Positions 1-8,971 of a stretch of DNA of 37,031 bases are shown here, piece after piece (position 1 is the stretch's first letter; every line of letters begins with the position of its first letter). The notes beneath the pieces were generated by a model, which worked only from the letters and a program-made list of their open reading frames with translations, did no database searches and was not told where the DNA came from. The stretch covers positions 1 through 37,031 of the forward strand of contig JBNKVX010000032.1 in NCBI GenBank assembly GCA_050299435.1, written 5' to 3'. Source of the DNA: 1162T-S-0a-05 sp050299435. Lineage in GTDB: Bacteria; Pseudomonadota; Gammaproteobacteria; Pseudomonadales; Cellvibrionaceae. The position numbers and the translations under genes were made by a program.

Positions 1-1
1 C

Positions 2-976
2 CTTGAAGAGGGGATCAACGAAGCCGGTGCAATGTCGGCGTGGATTTCAGCCGCGACGGCCTACAGTACTTATCATGTTCCGATGGTACCTTTTTATATT
101 TACTACTCGATGTTTGGGTTCCAGCGTATTGGTGATTTGGCTTGGCTTGCCGGAGATATTCAGGCGAGAGGTTTTCTGATTGGTGCCACTTCGGGGCGCA
201 CAACATTAAACGGCGAAGGCTTGCAACACCAGGATGGTCACAGTCATATCGTGGCTCACACAATTCCGAATTGCCGGTCCTATGACCCTACTTACGGATT
301 TGAGTTGGCCGTTATTATTTGTGATGGCTTGAGAAGAATGTACGTGGAAAAGGAAAATTGCTTCTACTACATCTCCACAATGAATGAAAACTATGCGCAT
401 CCCGATATGCCTGAAGGTGCTGAAGAAGGCATTATAAAAGGCATATACAAATTAAAGTCTGGTAAAAAATCTGCGAAAAAAGCCCGGGTGCAATTGATGG
501 GTGCGGGTTCAATATTGCGCGAGGTTGAAGCGGCCGCGGAATTACTGAGTTCAGACTGGGGAATTGAATCGGATATATGGAGTGTCACCAGTGTGAATGA
601 GTTGGCCCGGGAGGGTCAAAGTGTCGACCGCTGGAATTTAATGAACCCAGATAAAACGCCTCGCAAAGCTTATCTCACTCAGCAATTGGAAAAGTCTGAT
701 GGGCCTTTCATTATTTCAACAGACTACATCAAAAGTTATTCAGAACAATTGCGGTCTTATATTCCCGGAAAATATTCTGTGCTAGGAACCGATGGATTTG
801 GTCGATCAGATACACGTTCGAAATTAAGGGAATTTTTCGAAGTGGATCGCTATTACGTCACACTAAGCGCGCTGAAAGCTTTGGCTGACGAAGGTAAGCT
901 TGATGTGAAAGAAGTGACTAAAGCGATGAAAAAATACGGCATTAAGTCTGACAAGATTGACCCGACCACCTGCTAG
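2..976 (+). CDS. aceE: Pyruvate dehydrogenase E1 component, C-terminal part (5' end outside window)
   Basis: This is the last 324 codons of the homodimeric E1 of pyruvate dehydrogenase, which decarboxylates pyruvate with thiamine diphosphate and acetylates the lipoyl group of E2. The reading frame is open from base 2, so the start lies upstream of the window. The visible part contains the very conserved stretch PFYIYYSMFGFQRIGD, then GGTSGRTTLNGEGLQHxDGHSH-like residues (here GATSGRTTLNGEGLQHQ), MPEGAEEGIIKGIYKL, and the C-terminal VLGTDGFGRSDTR motif. These align closely with E. coli AceE as I remember it. The stop (TAG, 974-976) lies inside the aceF ribosome-binding site, so the two genes are one operon. 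There is no sign of damage. Confidence 0.96.
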   Translation, partial: LEEGINEAGAMSAWISAATAYSTYHVPMVPFYIYYSMFGFQRIGDLAWLAGDIQARGFLIGATSGRTTLNGEGLQHQDGHSHIVAHTIPNCRSYDPTYGFELAVIICDGLRRMYVEKENCFYYISTMNENYAHPDMPEGAEEGIIKGIYKLKSGKKSAKKARVQLMGAGSILREVEAAAELLSSDWGIESDIWSVTSVNELAREGQSVDRWNLMNPDKTPRKAYLTQQLEKSDGPFIISTDYIKSYSEQLRSYIPGKYSVLGTDGFGRSDTRSKLREFFEVDRYYVTLSALKALADEGKLDVKEVTKAMKKYGIKSDKIDPTTC

Positions 977-990
977 AGGAGTATTGTTAA

Positions 991-2619
991 GTGGCTAAGC
1001 AAACAATCAAAGTACCGGATATTGGTGGGGCAGAAAACGTTGATGTTATTGAGGTGTGTGTTGCTCCTGGTGACCTCGTTGCCGAAGAAGATTCATTAAT
1101 CGTTTTGGAATCTGATAAAGCCTCTATGGACATCCCTTCACCGTTTGCGGGGAAAATTATTTCTATTCTTGTTAAAGAGGGTGACACCGCTTCTGAGGGT
1201 GATGCAATTGCAGAAATTGAAGTTGAATCAAGTTCTGATATGGAAGAACCCGCAGTAGAAACAAAAGAAGCGCACATTGAGGAAGAGAAGCCAGTCGCAG
1301 AAAAATCTGAACAAGCTCCCTCTTCGGGTGCTAGTGAGTTGCCAGTCGCGGTGCCCGATATTGGCGGTTTAGAAGGTGTGGATGTGATTGAAGTGTGCGT
1401 TGCAATTGGCGATCAAGTGAATGAAGGTGATTCGCTGGTTGTGCTTGAAAGTGACAAAGCTTCGATGGAGGTTCCATCACCCGCAAGCGGAAAGGTACTT
1501 TCCATCGCAATGAAAGAAGGCGACAAAGTATCTGAGGGCGATCCCATTCTGGTATTGGCTTCAGGTTCTGCTGCTGGTACGACGGTTGAAAGTCAGCCAC
1601 CCAAAGAAGCAACGAAAGAGAAAGAAAGTGCGCCTGCAAATCAGGAAGAAGAGCCTCGCAGTAAGCGCCCCAGAAGCACAAATGAAAGACACCGATCCGA
1701 AATTCAAAGTCATGCAAGTGAAGTTTACGCGGGGCCTGCAGTGCGTAAGCTTGCCCGGCAATTGGGTGTTGAACTGAACTCAGTTGCGGCGAGTGGTCCG
1801 CGAGGACGAGTCACAAAAGATGATGTAAAAGCCTATGTAAAATCTGTTATGCATGGTGGTGGATCGCTAAGTGGAAGTGGGGCGGGCATTCCTTCCATTC
1901 CCGCAGTTGATTTTGCGAAATTTGGTGAAGTCGATATTAAGCCAATGAGCAAAATTCAAAAATTGACCGCCGTGAATATGGTTCGCAACTGGTTAAATGT
2001 GCCGCATGTCACTCAATTTGACGATGTCGATATCACAGAACTCGAAGAATTTCGTTCAAACATGAAGGCCGAAGCGGAAAAAGCCGGTGTGAAACTCACA
2101 CCTTTACCCTTCCTTATCATGGCAGCTGCATCGGCCTTGAAAGCAGAACCCAAGTTTAATGTGTCTGTACATTCTGATGGCGAGAGTCTGGTCCACAAGA
2201 AATATATTCATATTGGTGTTGCTGTGGATACGCCCAATGGACTGGTTGTGCCAGTGATACAAAATGCAGATAAAAAAGGTTTGTTTGATTTAGCAAATGA
2301 ATTGCTTGAGCTGGCTGGAAAAGCACGCGACGGAAAGCTTATGCCGAAGGACATGCAAGGTGGATGTTTTACCATATCCAGCCTTGGTCCGATTGGCGGA
2401 ACTGGGTTTACGCCAATGATTAATGCGCCCGAAGTGGCTATTTTGGGTGTTTCAAAAGCCTCTGTGCAGCCGGTCTGGAACGGCAAAGAATTCGAACCGC
2501 GCACGCTTTTACCTTTGAGTTTATCTTACGATCATAGAGCAATTAATGGCGCTGATGCAGGTCGTTTCTTTACTTACCTGGGAAGTGTTTTGACGGATAT
2601 ACGCAAGCTTCTGGTTTAG
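991..2619 (+). CDS. aceF: Dihydrolipoamide acetyltransferase (E2) of pyruvate dehydrogenase, two lipoyl domains
   Basis: E2 is the core of the pyruvate dehydrogenase complex and transfers acetyl groups to CoA. The product has 542 residues. Lipoyl domain 1 (about 3-77) has the lipoyl lysine K43 in ESDKASMD; lipoyl domain 2 (about 118-191) has K156 in ESDKASME. Charged Ala/Glu/Lys linkers follow, then a peripheral subunit-binding domain (about 245-283, AGPAVRKLARQLGVEL) and the catalytic domain from about 310. The active-site His is H515 in SYDHRAING; the following Asn replaces the Asp of E. coli, as in the Azotobacter enzyme. The start is GTG at 991, with AGAGGAG at 975-981 overlapping the aceE stop. 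Enterobacterial E2 has three lipoyl domains, so two is on the shorter side. Confidence 0.96.
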   Translation: MAKQTIKVPDIGGAENVDVIEVCVAPGDLVAEEDSLIVLESDKASMDIPSPFAGKIISILVKEGDTASEGDAIAEIEVESSSDMEEPAVETKEAHIEEEKPVAEKSEQAPSSGASELPVAVPDIGGLEGVDVIEVCVAIGDQVNEGDSLVVLESDKASMEVPSPASGKVLSIAMKEGDKVSEGDPILVLASGSAAGTTVESQPPKEATKEKESAPANQEEEPRSKRPRSTNERHRSEIQSHASEVYAGPAVRKLARQLGVELNSVAASGPRGRVTKDDVKAYVKSVMHGGGSLSGSGAGIPSIPAVDFAKFGEVDIKPMSKIQKLTAVNMVRNWLNVPHVTQFDDVDITELEEFRSNMKAEAEKAGVKLTPLPFLIMAAASALKAEPKFNVSVHSDGESLVHKKYIHIGVAVDTPNGLVVPVIQNADKKGLFDLANELLELAGKARDGKLMPKDMQGGCFTISSLGPIGGTGFTPMINAPEVAILGVSKASVQPVWNGKEFEPRTLLPLSLSYDHRAINGADAGRFFTYLGSVLTDIRKLLV

Positions 2620-2677
2620 CACTTAGACATAAAATAAGAAACAATTAAAACAAATAGTTACGAAAAATAGTTGCGAC

Positions 2678-2704
2678 AAAAAAAGGCCCAACCGAAGTTG
2701 GGCC
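2678..2704 (-). terminator. Rho-independent terminator of the OmpA-like gene
   Basis: A perfect 8-bp stem (GGCCCAAC 2685-2692 with GTTGGGCC 2697-2704, loop CGAA) is followed on the minus strand by seven Ts (complement of 2678-2684). It lies about 35 bases past the stop of the minus-strand OmpA-like gene. No T run follows on the plus strand, so it should act mainly on that gene and not on aceEF. Confidence 0.9.
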
Positions 2705-2738
2705 AGGGCTCTCACAAGAGCGGGCACAAAGAAGAGGC

Positions 2739-3422
2739 TTATTGATTCACTGCAACTGCGCTTGAATCATTGGCGTACACTTCTATACCAACTTTACGTT
2801 CCAGCGCGTAGGCTTCCAGGTCACCCTGGTAGGCAGAGGACAAATTGGAACCGTGTGCGAACCAAATTACACGTTCGCTGCCAATTCCGTGTTTTTCAAA
2901 AATTTTGACTACGGTTAAAGCGCGTTCTTGAGATAACAAATTGTTGTATTCATCTGTTCCGCGAGGATCTGCATACCCGTCGAGACGAACCTTAAGTTGA
3001 GGGTTATCTTTTAAATAGGTCGCCAATGTCTTGATGCGCTGTAAATCCTGAGCGTTGAGTTCATCCTCACCGGTGCCGAACATCACGGCAAACTCCAACT
3101 TGTTTGCGGCACTTTTTTGTAACTTTAAGATTTCATCTTGCTTGCTCTGCACAGTGCTTTCGAGTACGAGCACTTCAGTTTCCGCTGATGCGAGTTGTTC
3201 TTGGGTGGCGATAAAATCCTTGTCTTTTTCGGCAATATGAGCTCCACCAATCGCGCCAAGAAAAAAGCCTACTGGACCAGCGGCCATTCCGCCTATAATC
3301 GCTGCTGAATAGAAAGTGGCTGCGGCTTTTACTGCTTGTTTGGTTTCACTTTTTGCGTGTACGGGAGCAGCAGCAATAGCTGCAGTAAGTACAATAGTTG
3401 AGATAAGACTGAATGTTTTCAT
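2739..3422 (-). CDS. OmpA-family envelope protein with glycine-rich membrane segment and coiled coil
   Basis: The 227-residue protein probably anchors the envelope to peptidoglycan. Residues 1-23 form a signal peptide (cleavage near APVHA|KSE). A glycine/alanine-rich hydrophobic stretch (about 40-62, IIGGMAAGPVGFFLGAIGG) resembles a glycine zipper. Next come a likely coiled coil (about 68-105) and a C-terminal OmpA-like domain (from about 112). That domain holds DGYADPRGTDEYN and the downstream Arg of the usual peptidoglycan-binding pattern (SQERA). I chose the ATG at 3422 because GGAG (complement of 3430-3433) sits 7 bases upstream; a longer frame to 3464 would bury the signal peptide. The layout is reminiscent of sortase-associated PdsO proteins, but no sortase is visible here, so I leave it unnamed. 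Confidence 0.85.
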   Translation of the reverse strand: MKTFSLISTIVLTAAIAAAPVHAKSETKQAVKAAATFYSAAIIGGMAAGPVGFFLGAIGGAHIAEKDKDFIATQEQLASAETEVLVLESTVQSKQDEILKLQKSAANKLEFAVMFGTGEDELNAQDLQRIKTLATYLKDNPQLKVRLDGYADPRGTDEYNNLLSQERALTVVKIFEKHGIGSERVIWFAHGSNLSSAYQGDLEAYALERKVGIEVYANDSSAVAVNQ

Positions 3423-3577
3423 GGGTTTTCTCCGGCTTGTCAGTTTCAATAAGTTGCGTTGCAACTCGTCTACGTGATTTATTAAACAAAAGAATCAAGG
3501 CAAGCTTGTGGGTGCATTCGGGCAGGTCAACGATAAAAAATGGCAAAAAATGGTTTTTAGATTAATTGGAAAGGAAA

Positions 3578-5174
3578 GTGAGTAGCTCAGGACCTCGCAC
3601 ACCGAGAAAATCTCGGGGAATGTTGCGCTCCAGTTTGGTTGTTGCCAGCATGACCATGTTGTCCCGCGTTTTGGGCTTAGCGCGTGATGTTGTGTTTGCA
3701 AGATTTATTGGTGCCGGTGGTGATGCCGATGCTTTTTTTCTGGCTTTCAAGATCCCCAATTTTTTGCGGAGAATGTTTGCCGAGGGAGCCTTTTCGCAAG
3801 CCTTTGTTCCCGTGCTCGCGGAGTACAAGGAAAAAGGTGGGCTTAGCGCAGTTAAGCACTTGGTCGATCGCGTTGCAGCTTCTCTGGGTTTAAGTCTGAT
3901 TGCCTTAACGCTTGTGGTTGTGTTGGCGGCTCCCTTAGTCACTGCTGTGATTGGCTTTGGCTATTTGTTTAAAGGCGGGGGTCAGTTTGCACTGACCACT
4001 GATTTGCTGCGCATTGTTTTCCCCTATTTGATGTTAATTTCGCTTACTGGCTTGACCGGGGCGATCTTAAATTCCTTTGGCCGTTTTGCGGTGCCGGCNN
4101 NNNNNNNNCTGCTTGATCACTGCAGCTGCTTTTATCGCACCAAAAATGCAGCAACCCGTGTTTGCTTTAGCTTGGGCTGTTGTCTTTGCAGGCGCTTTAC
4201 AATTTTTGTTTCAGCTGCCATTCGTATACCGAATTGGTTTGTTACCTCATCCAAAATTGGATTGGGAAGATGAATCTGTGCGTAAAGTGCTTAAATTAAT
4301 GGGCCCAGCGATATTTGGCGCTTCGGTTGGTCAGATTAATTTAATGTTTGATCAAATCATTGCCACTTTATTGCCTCTAGGTTCGATTTCCTGGTTATAT
4401 TTTTCCGATCGATTGATGGAATTGCCCTTAGGCGTTTTTGGGGTGGGGATCGCGACGGTGGTGCTTCCGCAGCTTTCAAAAGAATTTTCATCGGGCAGCG
4501 CGAATTTTAGCCAAACTCTCGATTGGGCCTTGCGCATGATTTTGCTTATCGGTGCTCCCGCTGCCATTGCCCTGTTTGTTATCGCCGAACCCGTCCTTTT
4601 TACTTTGTTTCAGTACGGCAAAACTGATGCGTTTGCAGTAGAAATGGCTGCCTGGAGTTTGCGAGCTTATGCGCTGGGATTGTTGGCGTTTATGTTGATT
4701 AAAGTGCTCGCCAGTGCTTATTTCTCCCGGCAAGATACCAAAACACCTGTACGTATTGGGGTGATTGCCATGATCAGCAATATGGTAATGAATGTTTTAT
4801 TTGTTCTACCGCTTTGGTATTACTGGAATATTGGTCACGCTGGATTAGCCATAGCGACTTCGGCATCGGCCTTATTCAATGCGGCAATGCTTTATCGGGG
4901 ATTACGGCGCGAACAGGTGTATCAGTTGCAGAAGGGGTGGGGACTGTTTGGGTTGCGCTTGAGCATCGCTTGTTTAGCCCTGATTGGCGTGTTGTATTGG
5001 TTGATGGTTCGAGGTCTTAAAACCAATTATCAAGTGTTGACCTGGATAGATCGAACACAGGACGTTGCCATTTTATGTGTGGCAGGTGGATTTGCCTATG
5101 TGTTAGTTCTATACCTGTGCGGTCTTAGGATCAGGCATTTACGTGTAGATCAAGGTGTTAGCTCACCCGGGTGA
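3578..5174 (+). CDS. murJ: Lipid II flippase MurJ, interrupted by a run of Ns
   Basis: MurJ is a polytopic inner-membrane protein (about 14 segments) that flips lipid II outward for peptidoglycan synthesis. The N-terminal part shows SMTMLSRVLGLARDVVFARF and the MurJ signature MFAEGAFSQAFVPVLAEYK. The C-terminal part shows YFSRQDTKTPVRI. The frame changes across ten Ns at 4099-4108. Alignment to E. coli MurJ from memory implies that about 24 bases belong there, which restores one frame and gives about 536 residues, so I read this as an assembly gap and not a frameshift. GTG 3578 is chosen with GGAAAGG just upstream; TTG 3566 has no ribosome-binding site, and ATG 3620 is a further possibility. 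The gene is followed closely by ribF. Confidence 0.92.
4099..4108. other. murJ: Assembly gap (10 N) inside murJ
   Basis: Ten Ns replace unknown sequence between codons for Val-Pro-Ala and Cys-Leu-Ile-Thr of MurJ. The flanking frames join only if the true insert is a multiple of three; comparison with E. coli MurJ suggests about 24 bases encoding something like the Phe-x-Pro-x-Leu-Leu-Asn segment. The number 10 is therefore probably a placeholder. Confidence 0.9.
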
Positions 5175-5220
5175 TGCAAGGTATACTTGCGCCTTTTTGT
5201 TTGCCGGAGAAGGTGCGTAC

Positions 5221-6156
5221 TTGGCGGAATTTATAAATGGGCTCAGCAGTTTAAAAATCCAACACCGCGCATGTGTGGCCACCATTGGTTCGTTTGATGG
5301 GGTGCACCGCGGACATCGGGCTTTATTGGATAAAGTAGTGGAGCTTGCAAAACGCGCACAGCTTCCATCTCTGGTGATGGTATTTGAACCTCAGCCAAAC
5401 GAGTACTTCTCGCGCGAACGAAGACCTGCAAGGTTGATGCGTTTGCGGGAAAAAGTAGCAGCCTTATTTGCAACGGGAATTGATCGAGTATTGTGTGTGC
5501 GATTTAACGAAGCGTTTCGCTCACTGACTGCTGAACAGTTTGTAAAAGAGGTGCTGGTTTCAGGCATAGGTCTAAAGCACCTCATCATTGGCGATGATTT
5601 TCGCTTTGGCTGTGATCGAGCCGGTGATTTCCAATTACTAAAAAAGTCCGGGCAAGTATATGACTTTGGTGTTGAAGACACGAATACCCAGCAAGAGCAG
5701 GGAGAACGCATAAGCAGCACGCGAATTCGATCTTTGCTCGAAGAAGATAAATTGCGGGAAGCAGCCGAGTTGTTGGGGCGCGATTATAATGTGTGTGGGC
5801 GAGTGATCTACGGCAAACAATTGGGACGATCAATCAATGTGCCTACAGCAAACATTGGTTTGGGACGTTACCGTTCCCCGGTTCAAGGCGTGTACGCAGT
5901 AAAGCTACTTGTGGAAGACAACGCTTTCGATGCGGTGGCCAACGTTGGGGTGAAACCCACAGTGGACGGTAGTGGCAGGCCCGTATTGGAGGTTCATGCT
6001 ATTGATGAACAATTAGATCTTTATGGAAAATGGGTGAACGTTCAGTTTTTTTCTAAATTGAGAAAAGAAAAACGGTTTTCTTCCGTAGAAGAACTCAAGC
6101 AGCAAATTCAACGCGATATTGAAAACGCAAAAATATTTTTTAGCACAAACAAGTAA
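5221..6156 (+). CDS. ribF: Bifunctional riboflavin kinase / FAD synthetase
   Basis: RibF phosphorylates riboflavin to FMN and adenylates FMN to FAD. The N-terminal nucleotidyltransferase domain begins with CVATIGSFDGVHRGH, the family's HxGH-type nucleotide-binding motif. The C-terminal kinase domain shows GRVIYGKQLGRSINVPTANI, with the conserved PTAN. I prefer TTG 5221 as start because GGAGAAGG (5206-5213) lies 7 bases upstream and the product (311 residues) matches the usual length of about 310. An upstream GTG at 5155, inside murJ, would add 22 unconserved residues. No FMN riboswitch is visible upstream; the gene sits in the usual murJ-ribF-ileS order. Confidence 0.95.
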   Translation: MAEFINGLSSLKIQHRACVATIGSFDGVHRGHRALLDKVVELAKRAQLPSLVMVFEPQPNEYFSRERRPARLMRLREKVAALFATGIDRVLCVRFNEAFRSLTAEQFVKEVLVSGIGLKHLIIGDDFRFGCDRAGDFQLLKKSGQVYDFGVEDTNTQQEQGERISSTRIRSLLEEDKLREAAELLGRDYNVCGRVIYGKQLGRSINVPTANIGLGRYRSPVQGVYAVKLLVEDNAFDAVANVGVKPTVDGSGRPVLEVHAIDEQLDLYGKWVNVQFFSKLRKEKRFSSVEELKQQIQRDIENAKIFFSTNK

Positions 6157-6169
6157 GTATTGAAAAAAG

Positions 6170-8971
6170 ATGACAGATTACAAGGCGACTCTAAACCTGC
6201 CACAAACAGGTTTTGCTATGAAGGCAAATTTAGCACAGCGTGAACCGCAGACGCTAAAACGTTGGGAAAATGAAAAGCTGTACGAAAAAATTCGTGCAGC
6301 GCGGGCTGGTTGCGAGAAATTTATTTTGCATGATGGTCCGCCTTATGCGAACGGTGATATTCATATTGGTCATGCCGTAAATAAAATTTTAAAAGACATT
6401 ATAGTCAAAGCCAAAACGCTGGATGGTTTTGATGCGCCCTATGTGCCTGGCTGGGATTGTCACGGTTTACCGATAGAAAACCAGGTTGAGAAAAAAATTG
6501 GTAAAGCCGGGCTCAAAGTCGATTACGAAACTTTTAGGAAAAAATGTCGCGACTATGCGCTGAAGCAAGTCGAGGGGCAGAAAAAAGATTTCATTCGTTT
6601 GGGGGTGCTGGGCGAGTGGAACAATCCTTATCTCACTATGGATAAGCATACTGAAGCGGATATTGTTCGTGCTTTGGGGAAAATTGCAGAAAATGGACAT
6701 TTAGTAAAAGGTTTAAAACCGGTTTACTGGAGTGTCGTGGGGGCGTCTGCATTGGCGGAAGCAGAAGTGGAATATCAAGATAAAACTTCTTTCTCTATTG
6801 ATGTACGATTTCCGGTCGCTGATCCAAAAGATTTTGAGTTGCGTGTTGGACAAATTGCGGGTGAAGGTTCAATTTCAATTGTGATTTGGACAACAACGCC
6901 CTGGACCCTGCCTTCAAACCAGGCAATAAGTCTTAATCCAGAACTGGATTATGTTGTAGTGCAAAACGGCAATGAGCGATTGGTGCTGGCAGAAGCCTTA
7001 CTTGAAAGCGTCGCCGAGCGAGTGGGTTTGAATACCGGAAAGCTTCCTGTCCTTGTGAAATTCAAAGGGTCAGTGTTAGACAAGCTGGATTTGTGTCATC
7101 CCTTTTACGATAAAAAGGTTCCAGTGATATTGGGTGAGCACGTCACAACCGAGGCAGGAACCGGAGCAGTGCATACGGCGCCGGATCACGGAATGGATGA
7201 CTTTGTTGTTGGTGCGAAATACGGTATCGGTACGCTTGATTACGTCGACGACAACGGCGTATTTCGAGACAAGGTTGAAATCTTTGCAGGCGAGCACGTT
7301 TATAAGGTTGATGAAAAAGTTATCGCCTTACTGGAAGAGAAAGGTGTATTGCTGCATCAAGAAAAATTTGTGCACAGTTTCCCCCATTGTTGGAGAACGA
7401 AAACACCTCTTATTTACCGCGCAACGCCACAATGGTTTATCAGTATGGATAAAAACCATTTGATGGAAGACGTGCGCAAAGAAGTCGAGAAAGTTGAATG
7501 GATTCCAGGCTGGGGAAGGGCGCGTATAGATTCGATGCTGGATAGTAGCCCGGACTGGTGTGTGTCTCGTCAGCGTACGTGGGGTGTACCCATTACTTTA
7601 TTTGTGCACAAGGATACGGGCGAATTGCATCCGCGAACGAAAGAACTTTTCGAAGAGATTGCCTGTTTGATTGAGAAAGACGGTATGGACGCCTGGTTCA
7701 AACTTGAAACAAAAGATTTGTTGGGTGCTGAAGCAGATGTTTACAGCAAGGTGAACGATACCTTGGATGTGTGGTTTGATTCTGGGGTCACACATTTTTC
7801 AGTTTTAGAACGCAGAGAAAATTTATCTTATCCAGCAGATTTGTATTTGGAGGGTTCGGATCAACATCGAGGTTGGTTTCAGTCCTCGCTTAAAACGGCG
7901 GTAGCGATGAATGGGTCAGCACCTTACAGACAGGTTCTCACTCATGGCTTTACAGTGGATGCTGAAGGCAAAAAAATGTCTAAATCCCTGGGTAACACCG
8001 TTGCACCTCAAAAAGTGATGAACGATTTGGGGGCGGATGTATTGCGTTTGTGGGTAGCAGCCACTGATTTTAGCGGGGAGATGAGTGTTTCTGACGAAAT
8101 CTTAAAGCGCACGGCAGATTCCTATAGAAAAATACGCAACACTGCGCGTTACTTTCTTTCAAACCTGAACGGGTTTGATTACGCTTCGCACGAAGTGTCG
8201 ATAGAAAACATGTTGGAAATTGACAAGTGGGCAGTGACGCGTGCGGCGCAATTGCAGCAAACTTTAATCACGCATTACACAAAATATCAGTTTCATCAAA
8301 TTTATCAAAAACTCCATAATTTTTGTGTAGTGGAAATGAGTAATTTCTATCTTGATATTATCAAAGATCGTGTTTACACCTTGAAAGAAAATAGTTTGGC
8401 AAGACGCTCGGCGCAAACTGCGCAATATCATATCGTGCAGGCTTTAACGCGCTGGATCGCGCCTATTCTATCTTTCACTGCTGACGAAATTTGGAGTGAA
8501 ATTGCTGCTGACAATGCGCAACCAGTTTTTGCGCAAAAGTGGTATGAGTTACCTGTGACACAAATGCATCCTGTATTTAATGAAAACTACTGGAAAAAAA
8601 TTGCCAGCATCAAAACTGCAGTGAATAAAGCCATCGAAAATAAACGCAGCGAAGGTAAGCTTGGCGGTGGCTTGACCGCTAAGGTAGTGATGTATTGTGA
8701 TAATGAATTGATTGAGCTACTTTCGCATCTGGGTGGTGAATTGAAGTTTGTTTTGATTTGTTCCTCCGCCAGTTTAGCGCCTTTCGGCGATGAGGGAGAG
8801 CAAAGTGAAATTAAAGGTTTGCGTTTAAAAGTTGAAAAATCCTCCTCTGAGAAGTGTGTGCGCTGCTGGCACCACACTGCTGATGTGGGATCTAATGCAA
8901 TACACCCGGAATTATGTAGTCGTTGTGTGCAAAATGTGGATGGTGAAGGTGAGCAACGTGAGTTTGTTTAA
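6170..8971 (+). CDS. ileS: Isoleucyl-tRNA synthetase
   Basis: This is the 933-residue cytosolic class I enzyme that charges tRNA-Ile. The HIGH motif is at residues 65-68 within HDGPPYANGDIHIGH, and KMSKS is at 602-606. The CP1 editing domain is visible through TTTPWTLPSNQAIS and TAPDHGMDDF-like residues (HTAPDHGMDD). The zinc-binding C-terminus has two cysteine pairs (C896/C899 and C916/C919). This is the bacterial, mupirocin-sensitive-type architecture with the C-terminal zinc site. It begins 13 bases after ribF with only a weak A-rich ribosome-binding site, and its last 14 bases overlap lspA, so translation of lspA is probably coupled to it. Confidence 0.97.
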   Translation: MTDYKATLNLPQTGFAMKANLAQREPQTLKRWENEKLYEKIRAARAGCEKFILHDGPPYANGDIHIGHAVNKILKDIIVKAKTLDGFDAPYVPGWDCHGLPIENQVEKKIGKAGLKVDYETFRKKCRDYALKQVEGQKKDFIRLGVLGEWNNPYLTMDKHTEADIVRALGKIAENGHLVKGLKPVYWSVVGASALAEAEVEYQDKTSFSIDVRFPVADPKDFELRVGQIAGEGSISIVIWTTTPWTLPSNQAISLNPELDYVVVQNGNERLVLAEALLESVAERVGLNTGKLPVLVKFKGSVLDKLDLCHPFYDKKVPVILGEHVTTEAGTGAVHTAPDHGMDDFVVGAKYGIGTLDYVDDNGVFRDKVEIFAGEHVYKVDEKVIALLEEKGVLLHQEKFVHSFPHCWRTKTPLIYRATPQWFISMDKNHLMEDVRKEVEKVEWIPGWGRARIDSMLDSSPDWCVSRQRTWGVPITLFVHKDTGELHPRTKELFEEIACLIEKDGMDAWFKLETKDLLGAEADVYSKVNDTLDVWFDSGVTHFSVLERRENLSYPADLYLEGSDQHRGWFQSSLKTAVAMNGSAPYRQVLTHGFTVDAEGKKMSKSLGNTVAPQKVMNDLGADVLRLWVAATDFSGEMSVSDEILKRTADSYRKIRNTARYFLSNLNGFDYASHEVSIENMLEIDKWAVTRAAQLQQTLITHYTKYQFHQIYQKLHNFCVVEMSNFYLDIIKDRVYTLKENSLARRSAQTAQYHIVQALTRWIAPILSFTADEIWSEIAADNAQPVFAQKWYELPVTQMHPVFNENYWKKIASIKTAVNKAIENKRSEGKLGGGLTAKVVMYCDNELIELLSHLGGELKFVLICSSASLAPFGDEGEQSEIKGLRLKVEKSSSEKCVRCWHHTADVGSNAIHPELCSRCVQNVDGEGEQREFV

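Noticed and set aside
2514..2560. Defective AceF active site (Asn in place of Asp after DHRAI)
   Set aside because: The Asn is known from active E2 proteins such as that of Azotobacter, so the change is a normal variant.
3566..4273. Truncated or frameshifted murJ pseudogene
   Set aside because: The frame change coincides exactly with a run of Ns; the two halves match MurJ on both sides and a 3n gap restores one frame.
5161..5220. FMN riboswitch or strong promoter before ribF
   Set aside because: TATACT at 5182-5187 has no -35 partner, and none of the conserved RFN elements are present in the 60-base gap.
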